Shown here in pieces: positions 9,675 through 18,542 of a DNA stretch of 64,000 nt. A model generated the notes under the pieces. It was given only the letters and a program-made list of their open reading frames with translations, made no database searches and was not told where the DNA came from. Source of the stretch: Pontibacter ummariensis. Its GTDB lineage: Bacteria > Bacteroidota > Bacteroidia > Cytophagales > Hymenobacteraceae. Every line of letters starts with the position of its first letter. Within the stretch, counting starts at the first letter, position 1. The position numbers and the translations under genes are program-made. The stretch lies in NCBI RefSeq assembly GCF_900188175.1, contig NZ_FZOQ01000006.1, positions 210,390 through 274,389 of the forward strand, written 5' to 3'.

Positions 9675-10524
9675 ACCATTTTTTCACCGTTTAGTGGCAC
9701 GCTTCAGGAAGAATAAGGCGTTTATGTCACTTCTTGATGCGACAGGAAGTAACATCGATCACAAAAAATGGGTATTTGTGATCGGGTGTTATAATTCAGG
9801 TACTACCCTTTTAGAGCAAGTGCTCTCTACGCATCCGGCTATGAGCTCCTTATTGGAGGAAGGGGTAATGCTAACAGATAAGCTATTGCGCCCGGAGGAC
9901 TTCGCCTGGCGCCGTATGTGGCACGCCTGTGAAGAAGAAATGCAGGTTAAAGAAGAAGAGGCTGCAGAAGTGGCCAGAAGAGTGAAAAGGCATTGGTCTC
10001 ATTTTTATGATTTAAAGAAACCGGTACTGCTCGAAAAGTCAATAGCCAACACCACCCGCATCGGGTTCTTTAACCGGTACTTTAAAGACGTGTACTTCAT
10101 ACACCTAGTCAGAAACGGCTATGCTGTGGCGGAGGGCATACACCGCAAGGCTGCTATTATGGCGGGCAACCCTATGTTCGGGGTAGAGGAGCGTTATCCC
10201 CTGGAACTCTGTGCCCAACAGTGGGCCAGAAGCCTGGAGCTAGTTGCAGAGACAAAAGCAAAAGCAGACAACTTTTATGAGATCACCTATGAGGAGTTTA
10301 CAGCAGAGCCGGACGTGGTGCTGCGTGAAATAACAGATTTTATAGGTGTAGCGCCCTTCCGGAACAGCTTTAAAGATCAGGTGTTTTCTGTGCACAATGT
10401 AGAGAGCAGCATCCAGAACATGAACGAAAGGAGCCTGAAGAAGCTTCGGGAGGAAGAAGTCTCGCTTATAAACAGAACTGCGCTCCCTTATCTAGAGCAG
10501 TATGGATACCTGATTAAAGCATGA
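9664..10524 (+). CDS. sulfotransferase family protein with altered 3'-phosphate site
   Basis: Second sulfotransferase of the cassette, 286 aa. The PAPS 5'-loop GCYNSGTTLLE is at residues 41-51 and an EKS motif at 124-126. The 3'-phosphate-binding Arg is probably R150, but the residue eight places on, normally Ser, is Gly158. It overlaps the deacetylase upstream by 11 bp and the GT4 gene downstream by 4 bp (ATGA). It probably sulfates a sugar of the glycan made by this operon. The family is well supported; activity is slightly less certain because of the missing Ser. Confidence 0.75.
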   Translation: MADKPFFHRLVARFRKNKAFMSLLDATGSNIDHKKWVFVIGCYNSGTTLLEQVLSTHPAMSSLLEEGVMLTDKLLRPEDFAWRRMWHACEEEMQVKEEEAAEVARRVKRHWSHFYDLKKPVLLEKSIANTTRIGFFNRYFKDVYFIHLVRNGYAVAEGIHRKAAIMAGNPMFGVEERYPLELCAQQWARSLELVAETKAKADNFYEITYEEFTAEPDVVLREITDFIGVAPFRNSFKDQVFSVHNVESSIQNMNERSLKKLREEEVSLINRTALPYLEQYGYLIKA

Positions 10525-11687
10525 AGATACTTTTTGTACAGGATAGCCTGGGGACCGGTGGGGCAGAGCGCTCTAACGCGACCCTCTGGTACTACCTCAG
10601 GGCAAAAGGAATAGCGTTTTCCATTGTTGTGCTGGAGCACCGGCAGGAAGGAATTGAAAGAGAAATCGTAGGCGAAGGTTTTCCTGTGATTTTTTTAAAG
10701 CAGGGAAGCTTCCTAAGCAATAGCAGAGAGATAGCGGCTATCATAAAGGCGTATAAGCCAACGGTAGTCCATTCTACCCTGATAAGGTCAAACTTACGCG
10801 TAAGGCTGGCAAAACTTTTTGCCTCCTTCTACCATGTAGAAAGCCTGGTGAACTGCACATATGACCCTATCAGGTTAAAGGACCCTCGGGTGGGCAAAGC
10901 AGGCTTTTACCTGTACAAGTACTTAGACCGCTTTACCCGGCCTAAAGGAGTAGACCACTCCATTGCCATTACCCGGGAGGTTGAAAAACACTACCAGAGC
11001 CAGCAAGGTGTCCCCAAGGAACGGCTGTCCGTCATCTATCGTGGGCGCAACGAGAACAGTCATTTGGGCTCGAGGTCAGAAAGCAGAAGAAAGCTGCAAG
11101 CGGAGCTAGGCGTGGAGCAGGAGAAGGTCGTGCTGATTCACGTAGGGAGGCAGGAGTACCAGAAAGGGCATATTTACCTGCTACAGGCCTTACAGCACCT
11201 TTATGCTGAGCACCAGGCGGTATGGGATAAGCTAACGATGGTATTTTGCGGGAGAAGGGGCAATGCTTCAGAGGACATCGACGCTTTTATGAAAAAGCAC
11301 AGTGGCTTACAGGCTAATATTCATTGGCTGGGGCATCGCCATGATGTGCCGGAATTGCTGGCTGCCGCTGATGTTTTTGTTTTTCCCTCCCTCTATGAAG
11401 GACTGGGAGGGGCACTGATTGAGGCCCAGGCGGCGGCACTCCCTGTGGTATGCTCCGACATACCCGTCTTGCACGAGGTGGTAAATAATAATGAAAACGC
11501 TTTGATGTTTCCTGTAGCTGATGCCAAGGCATTTTCCCGGCAGTTGGCGACTGTGATAGAGGACGGTTCTTTACGAAAATGTATGCGCGAGAAAAGCCTG
11601 CAAAACTTTAGGAAGAAGTTCCGGCTCGAACAGATAAATGAAGTAACCCTCGACTTCTACAGGAAAGGAGCGCATAGTGCTTTATAA
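10521..11687 (+). CDS. glycosyltransferase family 4
   Basis: GT-B fold retaining glycosyltransferase, 388 aa. The N-terminal glycine-rich acceptor loop (GTGGAERSN, residues 11-19) and the C-terminal nucleotide-sugar motif (YEGLGGALIEAQAAALP, about residues 292-308) are both present. Its ATG overlaps the stop of the sulfotransferase in an ATGA arrangement, so it is the last gene of the sulfation operon. The sugar it transfers is unknown. Confidence 0.85.
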   Translation: MKILFVQDSLGTGGAERSNATLWYYLRAKGIAFSIVVLEHRQEGIEREIVGEGFPVIFLKQGSFLSNSREIAAIIKAYKPTVVHSTLIRSNLRVRLAKLFASFYHVESLVNCTYDPIRLKDPRVGKAGFYLYKYLDRFTRPKGVDHSIAITREVEKHYQSQQGVPKERLSVIYRGRNENSHLGSRSESRRKLQAELGVEQEKVVLIHVGRQEYQKGHIYLLQALQHLYAEHQAVWDKLTMVFCGRRGNASEDIDAFMKKHSGLQANIHWLGHRHDVPELLAAADVFVFPSLYEGLGGALIEAQAAALPVVCSDIPVLHEVVNNNENALMFPVADAKAFSRQLATVIEDGSLRKCMREKSLQNFRKKFRLEQINEVTLDFYRKGAHSAL

Positions 11688-12034
11688 CTGCGTGTAGCTT
11701 GAAGGTAGGAGAGGAATAACACTAACGCGAGAGTTAATCTTTAAAAGATTCTTTTTAAAACCCTTCGTACAAATGTTTCACGGCCGAACTCTTCTATTTT
11801 AGGATATTTAACTTTAAAATGCTGATAAATGGCTTGCTTTGCATCTCATACTTGCTGTCAGTTCTTTAACTCAAGAATGGGTGTGTTATGGTTCCAGCGT
11901 TCGCATTGCGCTACTTCTTTCATCAGGCCAAACACAAATAAAAATTCTATGGTGCTGTGAGATCTAATTGTTCAGTGGTTTTCTAAAGTGCTAAGTCAAA
12001 CGAGGCGTCATGAGTCGTCTCATAATTCAACCAA
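11688..12034. other. intergenic stretch between the sulfation operon and the legionaminic acid operon
   Basis: No credible gene. A weak AT-rich hairpin, AATCTT (11736-11741) with AAGATT (11745-11750), is followed by C and five T residues and may be a poor terminator. No exact TAnnTTTG promoter match was found before legB. Confidence 0.35.
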
Positions 12035-13033
12035 ATGGAATTAAGAAACAAACATGTTCTGGTAACGGGTGCGGATGGTTTTATTGGAAGCCACTTAGTA
12101 GAGCGCTTGTTAGAAGAAGGCTGTAAAGTGCGCGCCTTTGTGTACTATAACTCTTTCAATAGTTGGGGATGGCTGGACAACTTTCCTCAAGAGAAACTAT
12201 CGCAGGTCGAGATATTCGCCGGAGACATCCGGGACCCGAACGGGGTGCGCACCGCCATGAAGGACATAGAGGTGGTCTTTCACCTGGCGGCGCTTATTGC
12301 CATCCCCTTCAGCTACCACTCACCTGACAGCTACATCGACACTAATGTGAAAGGAACACTAAACGTGGTGCAGGCGGCGAAAGACCTGGGTGTGGAGCGT
12401 GTATTGGTTACTTCTACGTCCGAGGTGTATGGTACCGCACAGTACATTCCCATCGACGAGAAACACCCGCGTCAGCCACAATCGCCGTACTCTGCCTCTA
12501 AGATTGGGGCCGACTGCATTGCCGAGTCCTTCTACAGGAGCTTCGACCTGCCCCTGACCATCGTTCGTCCCTTCAACACCTATGGGCCGCGGCAGTCAGC
12601 CAGGGCTGTTATCCCTACCATCATCACACAACTGCTGCAAGGCAAGACAGAGATCAAACTCGGGGACCTGAGCCCGACACGCGACCTGCTGTTTGTGAAA
12701 GACACCGCCAACGGCTTTGTGCAGATCGCCAAGTCAGACAGCCTGATGGGCGAGGACTGCAACATCGCCACCGAGTCAGAGATCTCCATCGGGGAGCTGG
12801 CGCAAGGCATTATCGACCAGATCAACCCCCAGGCAAAGATCATCCAGGACGAGGTGCGCCTGCGCCCTCAGAAAAGTGAGGTGTTCCGTTTATACGGGGC
12901 CAACGGCAAGATCAGGCGCAACACCGACTGGCAAATGAAATATACCCTGGAAGAAGGGCTTAAAGAAACCATCGAATGGTTCAGTAACAAAGAAAACCTA
13001 CGCCACTACAAGGCCGATATTTACAACATCTAA
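12035..13033 (+). CDS. legB: nucleotide-sugar 4,6-dehydratase LegB
   Basis: First enzyme of legionaminic acid synthesis. It dehydrates NDP-GlcNAc to the 4-keto-6-deoxy sugar. SDR features are GADGFIG at 12-18, TSE at 128-130 and YSASK at 152-156. The sequence near residues 36-50 with its Asn-Ser-Trp-Gly-Trp pattern is typical of LegB proteins. Length is 332 aa. In Campylobacter the LegB pathway uses GDP-linked sugar, and the PtmE-type gene at 17384 suggests the same here. The first gene after a 347-bp gap, it probably has its own promoter. Confidence 0.92.
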   Translation: MELRNKHVLVTGADGFIGSHLVERLLEEGCKVRAFVYYNSFNSWGWLDNFPQEKLSQVEIFAGDIRDPNGVRTAMKDIEVVFHLAALIAIPFSYHSPDSYIDTNVKGTLNVVQAAKDLGVERVLVTSTSEVYGTAQYIPIDEKHPRQPQSPYSASKIGADCIAESFYRSFDLPLTIVRPFNTYGPRQSARAVIPTIITQLLQGKTEIKLGDLSPTRDLLFVKDTANGFVQIAKSDSLMGEDCNIATESEISIGELAQGIIDQINPQAKIIQDEVRLRPQKSEVFRLYGANGKIRRNTDWQMKYTLEEGLKETIEWFSNKENLRHYKADIYNI

Positions 13034-13066
13034 GATAAGCCCATCGAAAAACGCGATCATAAATTT

Positions 13067-14230
13067 ATGGGGCAAGCAAACCAGTACAGCCACATTATAG
13101 AATATATCAAAAGCCTTTTCCCTGGGCAGGACTTTATTCCCTTGCACGAGCCCAGGTTTACCGGGAATGAAAAGAAGTACGTGACGGATGCGATTGACTC
13201 AACTTTCGTGTCTTCGGTGGGAGCCTATGTGAACCGCTTCGAAGAGATGATGCAGGACATAACTGGGGCAAAGTATGCTGTTGCCACTGTAAACGGCACC
13301 TCCGCCTTGCATATGGCCCTGATAGTGGCCGGCGTAAAGCAGGGCGACGAGGTGCTGTCGCAGGACCTGACTTTTATTGCGACGGCAAACGCCATCAGTT
13401 ACATTGGCGCGCATCCGGTGTTTCTGGATATAGACAGAAAGACCCTGGGCTTATCAGCAGATAAGTTAGAGGCTTTCCTGCAGGAGCATGGGCAGAAGCG
13501 GGAAACAGGAACGATTAACAAGAGAACGGGTAGGCGCATAGCTGCCTGCGTGCCGATGCATACCTATGGCCTTCCCTGTGAAATAGACAAGATAGCCGCT
13601 ATTTGTAAGGAGTGGCAAATTTCTTTGGTGGAAGACGCTGCAGAGTCTTTAGGGAGCTATTACAAGGGTAGGCACACCGGCGGCTTCGGGCTCCTGGGCA
13701 CTTTTAGCTTTAACGGAAACAAAACAGTGACCTGCGGTGGAGGCGGGGCTATTGTGACAGACAACGAACAGTTAGCAAAGCTTGCCAAGCACCTGACCAC
13801 ACAAGCAAAGGTGCCGCACGCCTGGGAGTTCAATCATGATCATGTTGGTTACAACTACCGTATGCCCAACCTGAATGCTGCTTTGGCCTGTGCGCAACTG
13901 GAACAGCTAAATACTTTTGTGGATAATAAGCGCGACCTGGCAGAAAAATACAAAAACTTCTTTAGCGAGGTAAAAGAGGTAAGGTTTTGCGAGGAGGGCA
14001 AAGACGCGCGAGCAAATTACTGGCTCAATGCGCTGTTGCTGGAGAACAGGGCAGCCCGCGATGCTTTCTTAGAGGAGGCAAACAGCAATGGCGTGATGTC
14101 CCGGCCAGCCTGGACCCTGATGCACAAGCTTCCCATGTTCCGGAACTGCCAGCACGATGATGTCACAGAGAGCGAATTGGTAGCGGACCGGCTAGTGAAT
14201 GTACCGAGTAGCGTCAGAATAGAAAGATGA
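13067..14230 (+). CDS. legC: LegC family PLP aminotransferase
   Basis: DegT/DnrJ/EryC1 aminotransferase that adds the 4-amino group to the LegB product. The PLP-binding lysine is K219 in SFNGNK, and the AESLGS segment at 192-197 is family-typical. Length is 387 aa. It starts 33 bp after legB and overlaps the acetyltransferase gene by 4 bp (ATGA). The order legB, legC, acetyltransferase, legI, legG matches known legionaminic acid loci. Confidence 0.92.
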   Translation: MGQANQYSHIIEYIKSLFPGQDFIPLHEPRFTGNEKKYVTDAIDSTFVSSVGAYVNRFEEMMQDITGAKYAVATVNGTSALHMALIVAGVKQGDEVLSQDLTFIATANAISYIGAHPVFLDIDRKTLGLSADKLEAFLQEHGQKRETGTINKRTGRRIAACVPMHTYGLPCEIDKIAAICKEWQISLVEDAAESLGSYYKGRHTGGFGLLGTFSFNGNKTVTCGGGGAIVTDNEQLAKLAKHLTTQAKVPHAWEFNHDHVGYNYRMPNLNAALACAQLEQLNTFVDNKRDLAEKYKNFFSEVKEVRFCEEGKDARANYWLNALLLENRAARDAFLEEANSNGVMSRPAWTLMHKLPMFRNCQHDDVTESELVADRLVNVPSSVRIER

Positions 14231-14856
14231 GGAAGCTTGCACTTTTCGGCTACTCCGGCCATGCCTATGTGGTAGCGGATGCTATCAGCGCATGTGGAGA
14301 CCAACTCGTAGGCTACTATGAGAAAGAGGAAGCGCAGGTAAACCCTTTTGGCATACCTTATTTAGGATACGAGCAGGACCGGGATAACTTACGGCTCTTA
14401 AAAGAACAGGGTGTTCCTGGAATCGTAGGTGTAGGGGAGTGCAGCATACGGGAAAAAGTCATGTCCTTCCTGAAAAACCAAGGGGTAGCCCTGGCACAGG
14501 TTATCCACCCTTCGGCTATTGTTTCCGGTTTAACTGAGATAGGAGAAGGTACTTTTGTGGCTGCCGGCGTAAAGGTGAACGCCTTAGCGGCGGTTGGAGC
14601 AGGTGTTATCCTCAATACAGGCTGTATCGTGGAGCATGAGTGCAGGATAGGGGACTTTGCGCATATAGCCCCCGGTGCTGTGCTGGCTGGTAATGTGACG
14701 GTGGGCGAGGGTAGTTTTATAGGCGCCAATGCGGTTGTGAAACAAGGAGTCCGTATCGGAAGTAACGTGTTGATTGGAGCCGGAGCTGTTGTACTGAAAG
14801 ACGTGCCCGATGATCAAACATGGGTGGGGAACCCAGCTAAAGAAATAGTTAAATGA
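14227..14856 (+). CDS. legH: NeuD/PglD-family sugar N-acetyltransferase (LegH role)
   Basis: Left-handed beta-helix acetyltransferase with a PglD-type N-terminal domain (FGYSGHAYVV near residues 6-15) and hexapeptide repeats from about residue 95 to the end. Length is 209 aa. It should transfer acetyl from acetyl-CoA to the 4-amino group to give the 2,4-diacetamido sugar. It overlaps legC and legI by 4 bp each (ATGA), a sign of translational coupling. NeuD-type O-acetylation is an alternative, but no other LegH candidate is nearby. Confidence 0.85.
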   Translation: MRKLALFGYSGHAYVVADAISACGDQLVGYYEKEEAQVNPFGIPYLGYEQDRDNLRLLKEQGVPGIVGVGECSIREKVMSFLKNQGVALAQVIHPSAIVSGLTEIGEGTFVAAGVKVNALAAVGAGVILNTGCIVEHECRIGDFAHIAPGAVLAGNVTVGEGSFIGANAVVKQGVRIGSNVLIGAGAVVLKDVPDDQTWVGNPAKEIVK

Positions 14857-15878
14857 GCAAAACCATTATTATAGCTGAAGCCGGCGTGAACCATAACGGG
14901 GACATGGCCTTAGCCAAACAGCTGATAAATGTAGCAGCAGATGCCGGCGCAGATTACGTGAAGTTCCAGACGTTCAAAGCCGATAAGCTGGTGAGCAAAG
15001 CCGCCAAGCAGGCCGCCTACCAGGTGAAGAACCAAAGCGGGCAAGGTGACGATACACAGTACAGCATGTTAAAAAAGCTGGAGCTGTCAGAGGAGGACCA
15101 TTATGAACTGCAGCAGCATGCCGACCAGAAAGGAATTAAGTTTTTGTCGACAGGCTTTGACCATGACAGCATCGACTTCCTGGATAAGCTGGGGCTTAAT
15201 CTTTTCAAGATCCCGTCCGGTGAAATCACCAATAAGCCTTACCTGAAGCATGTTGCCCGGAAGGGAAAGCCTGTTGTCCTGTCTACCGGCATGGCCTCTT
15301 TAAAGGAGGTCGAAGAGGCGATGGACGTGCTGGAGGAGGCCGGGTTGCAGCGTGACCAGATCACGGTGGTACATTGCAACACGGAGTACCCTACCCCTAT
15401 GGCCGATGTGAACTTAAAAGCCATGCTGACGATCCGGGATGCTTTCAAGGTTAAGGTAGGTTACTCTGACCACACCTTGGGCATTGAGGTGCCGATAGCT
15501 GCCGTCACCTTAGGGGCGACTGTTATCGAAAAGCATTTCACACTGGATCATGACCTGCCAGGCCCTGACCACAAAGCCTCCCTTGGGCCTGCTGAATTAA
15601 AAGCCATGGTACAGGCCATCCGTAACATAGAGCTGGCGCTGAGCGGAGACGGTAGAAAGAGGCCGAGCCCGTCGGAGCTGCAAAACAAACCACTGGTCAG
15701 AAAGAGCCTGTACTACAAAGAGGCTTACCCTGCCGGTACTGTATTAGAGGAAAGTCACTTCATTGCGAAGCGCCCTGCGACTGGCTTTAGCCCTATGCGC
15801 ATAGATGACCTCCTGGGTAAAACCCTGAAAAGAGAGGTAAAGGAAGGGGAGCTTGTGGAACATACCGATTTCTCATGA
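14853..15878 (+). CDS. legI: N,N'-diacetyllegionaminate synthase (NeuB family)
   Basis: Condenses the 2,4-diacetamido-2,4,6-trideoxymannose sugar with phosphoenolpyruvate to form legionaminic acid. The TIM-barrel NeuB signatures are present: GVNHNG near residue 11, YSDHTLG near 206 and EKHFTLDHDLPGPDH near 228-242. A C-terminal SAF (antifreeze-like) domain covers about residues 285-341. Full length at 341 aa. Sialic acid synthase activity cannot be excluded from motifs alone, but LegB and LegC upstream point to legionaminic acid. Coupled by ATGA overlaps to both neighbours. Confidence 0.92.
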   Translation: MSKTIIIAEAGVNHNGDMALAKQLINVAADAGADYVKFQTFKADKLVSKAAKQAAYQVKNQSGQGDDTQYSMLKKLELSEEDHYELQQHADQKGIKFLSTGFDHDSIDFLDKLGLNLFKIPSGEITNKPYLKHVARKGKPVVLSTGMASLKEVEEAMDVLEEAGLQRDQITVVHCNTEYPTPMADVNLKAMLTIRDAFKVKVGYSDHTLGIEVPIAAVTLGATVIEKHFTLDHDLPGPDHKASLGPAELKAMVQAIRNIELALSGDGRKRPSPSELQNKPLVRKSLYYKEAYPAGTVLEESHFIAKRPATGFSPMRIDDLLGKTLKREVKEGELVEHTDFS

Positions 15879-17032
15879 AGAAAATATGCGTAGTAACCGG
15901 TACACGGGCAGAATACGGTCTGCTGTACTGGACATTGAAAGCCCTACAGGAAGATGATACGCTAGACCTGCAACTGTGCGTGACGGGGATGCACCTGTCG
16001 CCGGAGTTTGGCCTTACTTACAAGCAAATTGAAGAGGATGGCTTTCAAATCGACAAGAAGGTGGAAGTGCTCTTATCATCAGATTCATCTGTGGGCATCT
16101 CCAAAAGCATTGGCCTGGGCGTCATCTCCTTTTCGGAGGCCTTTACGGAGCTGCAGCCTGATCTTGTTTTAGTCTTGGGCGATCGCTTCGAGATCTTCGC
16201 GGCTGCCACTGCGGCCATGATCTGTAAAATCCCTATTGCCCATTGCCACGGCGGCGAAGCCACCGAAGGTGCTTTTGACGAGTCCATCCGGCATTCGATC
16301 ACCAAAATGGCGCACATCCATTTTACGGCCACCGAGGAGTACAGAAGGCGGGTGATCCAACTCGGGGAGCAGCCGGCTAACGTGCATCATGTGGGGGCCC
16401 TTGGTATTGAAAATATTAACAGGCTGGAACTACTGGACAGGCAAGCCTTTGAGGAGAGTATCGACTTCAAACTAGGGAAGAGAAACGTGCTGGTAACCTT
16501 TCACCCTGTCACGTTGGAAAACGCTACGGCAGCGCATCAGTTTAAAGAGCTGCTTCGGGCCTTGGATGAGCTGGAGGACACCCATCTTATTTTCACCAAA
16601 CCAAATGCCGACACCGATGGCCGGGTGATCATACACCTGATAGATGAGTACGTGAAAGCGCATGCTGATAGAAGTGCCGCTTTTGTCTCGCTGGGCCAAC
16701 TAAGGTATTTGTCTGCCCTGCAGCATGTAGATGCGGTGGTGGGCAATTCGTCGAGTGGTTTGTTGGAAGCCCCTAGTTTCAGGAAGGCCACCATTGATAT
16801 CGGCGACAGGCAACGGGGGCGCATTAAAGCCGAGAGCGTGATCTCCTGTAGCCCTGACCATGCGGCAATAAGAGAAGCTCTTCGCAAGGCTTTTTCTACA
16901 AGTTTTAGAGCGTCTCTACGAGAGGTGAAAAACCCTTATGGGGAAAAGAATGCCTCTGAAGAGATCATAAGAGTCCTGAAAGAAGTTGACACAGAGGGGC
17001 TTCTAAAGAAGAAGTTTTTTGATCTGCGCTAA
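15875..17032 (+). CDS. legG: hydrolysing NDP-N,N'-diacetylbacillosamine 2-epimerase (NeuC family)
   Basis: Releases the nucleotide and inverts C2 to give the 2,4-diacetamido-2,4,6-trideoxymannose used by LegI. GTRAEYGLLY lies near residues 9-18, DRFEIF near 102, the HCHGGEATEGAFDE segment near 123-136 and GNSSSGLLEAP near 290. Length is 385 aa. It overlaps legI by 4 bp and ends the tightly coupled part of the leg operon, being followed by a strong hairpin. Confidence 0.92.
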   Translation: MKKICVVTGTRAEYGLLYWTLKALQEDDTLDLQLCVTGMHLSPEFGLTYKQIEEDGFQIDKKVEVLLSSDSSVGISKSIGLGVISFSEAFTELQPDLVLVLGDRFEIFAAATAAMICKIPIAHCHGGEATEGAFDESIRHSITKMAHIHFTATEEYRRRVIQLGEQPANVHHVGALGIENINRLELLDRQAFEESIDFKLGKRNVLVTFHPVTLENATAAHQFKELLRALDELEDTHLIFTKPNADTDGRVIIHLIDEYVKAHADRSAAFVSLGQLRYLSALQHVDAVVGNSSSGLLEAPSFRKATIDIGDRQRGRIKAESVISCSPDHAAIREALRKAFSTSFRASLREVKNPYGEKNASEEIIRVLKEVDTEGLLKKKFFDLR

Positions 17033-17041
17033 GGCGCGCTT

Positions 17042-17069
17042 TTCTGGTTAACCTGGTGATTAACCAGAA
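17042..17069 (+). terminator. strong hairpin just after legG, possible terminator or attenuator
   Basis: A perfect 10-bp stem, TTCTGGTTAA (17042-17051) with TTAACCAGAA (17060-17069), has an 8-nt loop and lies 10 bp after the legG stop. There is no T-run behind it, so it may be a processing or attenuation structure rather than a full intrinsic terminator. Confidence 0.45.
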
Positions 17070-17383
17070 GGCTTTAAGTCTGGCCAATTGCTGTACCCCC
17101 TCTTCGTGATTTCCGTACACAGAGCAAGGGCTGCTAATACGGAAATTATAAACTAATGAAGCCGCGTGTACGGCTGAGTGGTCTTGCTTAACTATCTAGT
17201 TGAAGTATACCGTAACAGGCTCAGACCAATAAAACACGGATCGGGCTGTAGGCAGCCCCTGCATCAGAATAGGGCGCTTTTCCCGCGCCAAGCAAAACAG
17301 AAAAGCACTTGCATAGTATAAGAGGCAAGTGTCGGCAAATCCATGCCGGGGCTTATCAAAAATAAAACAGACGAATAAACAGA
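17070..17383. other. intergenic stretch before the ptmE-like gene
   Basis: No credible gene on either strand and no exact TAnnTTTG promoter match. Whether the downstream genes have their own promoter or rely on read-through past the 17042 hairpin is undecided. Confidence 0.4.
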
Positions 17384-18430
17384 ATGAAGGACTACCACAG
17401 GCATATAATCCCAAGAGACGCAAGTTTGAGGCAAGCATTGGCACAACTAGATGAATTGGCAGCCGATGCAATTCTTTTTGCAGTAGACAGTGATGAAAAG
17501 TTAGTAGGGGCGTTAACAGACGGAGACGTGAGGAGGGGCCTCCTAAAAGGTCTTACGCTGGAGGACACAGTTGACAAGTTTACGCAGAAGAACCCGAGAT
17601 TCCTCCAAAAGGGGGGCTATACGATTGAAGAAGTTATTAGCTACCGGAAGAATGATTTTAGAATTATTCCGGTACTCTGCCAGAAAGGCCGGATCGTTAA
17701 TGTTGTCAACTTTAGGTTTTTAAAATCCTACTTGCCTGTTGATGCCGTCCTGATGGCAGGTGGCAGAGGGCAAAGACTTAGGCCTTTAACTGATAATGTG
17801 CCTAAGCCCCTGCTTAAGGTTGGGGATAAACCTATTATAGAGCATAACCTGGACAGGCTGATCAGCTATGGCATCGACGATATCTGGCTGTCTGTCCGCT
17901 ACCTGGGCGAGCAGCTGGAAGAGCATTTTGGCGATGGCAGGTCAAAGTACGTCAACATAAAATACGTGTGGGAAGATGAGCCGCTTGGCACCTTGGGAGC
18001 AGTAAGCAAAATAGATGATTTCCAGAACGATTGTGTACTGGTTTCAAATTCAGATTTGCTCACGAACCTGGACTATGAGGACTTTTACCTGGACTTCATG
18101 GCAAAAGATGCTGCCCTGTCTGTAGTGACCATACCTTATAGTGTTAACATACCGTATGCAGTTTTAGAAACGGAGGATACCAGTGTCAAAAGCTTTAAGG
18201 AAAAGCCGACTTACACGTATTACTCTAACGGAGGAATTTACCTGATCAAGAAGGAGGTGTTGAAATACATTCCGAAAGAGCGTTTCTACAATACAACGGA
18301 TCTAATGGAACTGCTGATAGAAAAAGGCCTGAAAGTAAATTCCTACCCCATGCGGGGGTACTGGCTGGATGTTGGGAAGCCAGAAGACTTTAAAAAGGCG
18401 CAGGAAGACATCAAGCATATTAAGTTTTAA
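17384..18430 (+). CDS. ptmE: CBS-domain sugar-1-phosphate nucleotidyltransferase, PtmE type
   Basis: An N-terminal CBS pair (about residues 1-115) is fused to a nucleotidyltransferase domain whose glycine-rich signature GGRGQRLRPLT is at 126-136. Length is 348 aa. In Campylobacter jejuni PtmE is a glucosamine-1-phosphate guanylyltransferase that feeds a GDP-linked legionaminic acid pathway, and the domain order here is the same. It therefore suggests that LegB, LegC and LegG in this window use GDP-sugars. The GDP specificity is inferred from family and context, not from diagnostic residues. Confidence 0.82.
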   Translation: MKDYHRHIIPRDASLRQALAQLDELAADAILFAVDSDEKLVGALTDGDVRRGLLKGLTLEDTVDKFTQKNPRFLQKGGYTIEEVISYRKNDFRIIPVLCQKGRIVNVVNFRFLKSYLPVDAVLMAGGRGQRLRPLTDNVPKPLLKVGDKPIIEHNLDRLISYGIDDIWLSVRYLGEQLEEHFGDGRSKYVNIKYVWEDEPLGTLGAVSKIDDFQNDCVLVSNSDLLTNLDYEDFYLDFMAKDAALSVVTIPYSVNIPYAVLETEDTSVKSFKEKPTYTYYSNGGIYLIKKEVLKYIPKERFYNTTDLMELLIEKGLKVNSYPMRGYWLDVGKPEDFKKAQEDIKHIKF

Positions 18431-18542
18431 ACAGGCTTCTTATTAGACAAGATTCACAAATAGACAGAAGTTTTTGTTGATGGTGTAACGATTCTAAAAT
18501 TATTTAAGCTGTTCTATAGAAATAGAAGGTATACGAACTACT

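Noticed and set aside
11736..11756. AT-rich hairpin with C and five T residues after the GT4 gene
   Set aside because: Six weak A/T-rich pairs only; not strong enough to list as a separate terminator, so it is mentioned only in the gap entry.
12035..13033. PseB (pseudaminic acid) rather than LegB
   Set aside because: The neighbours are LegC, NeuB and NeuC types, no PseG/PseH-type genes are present, and the sequence around residues 36-50 is LegB-like.
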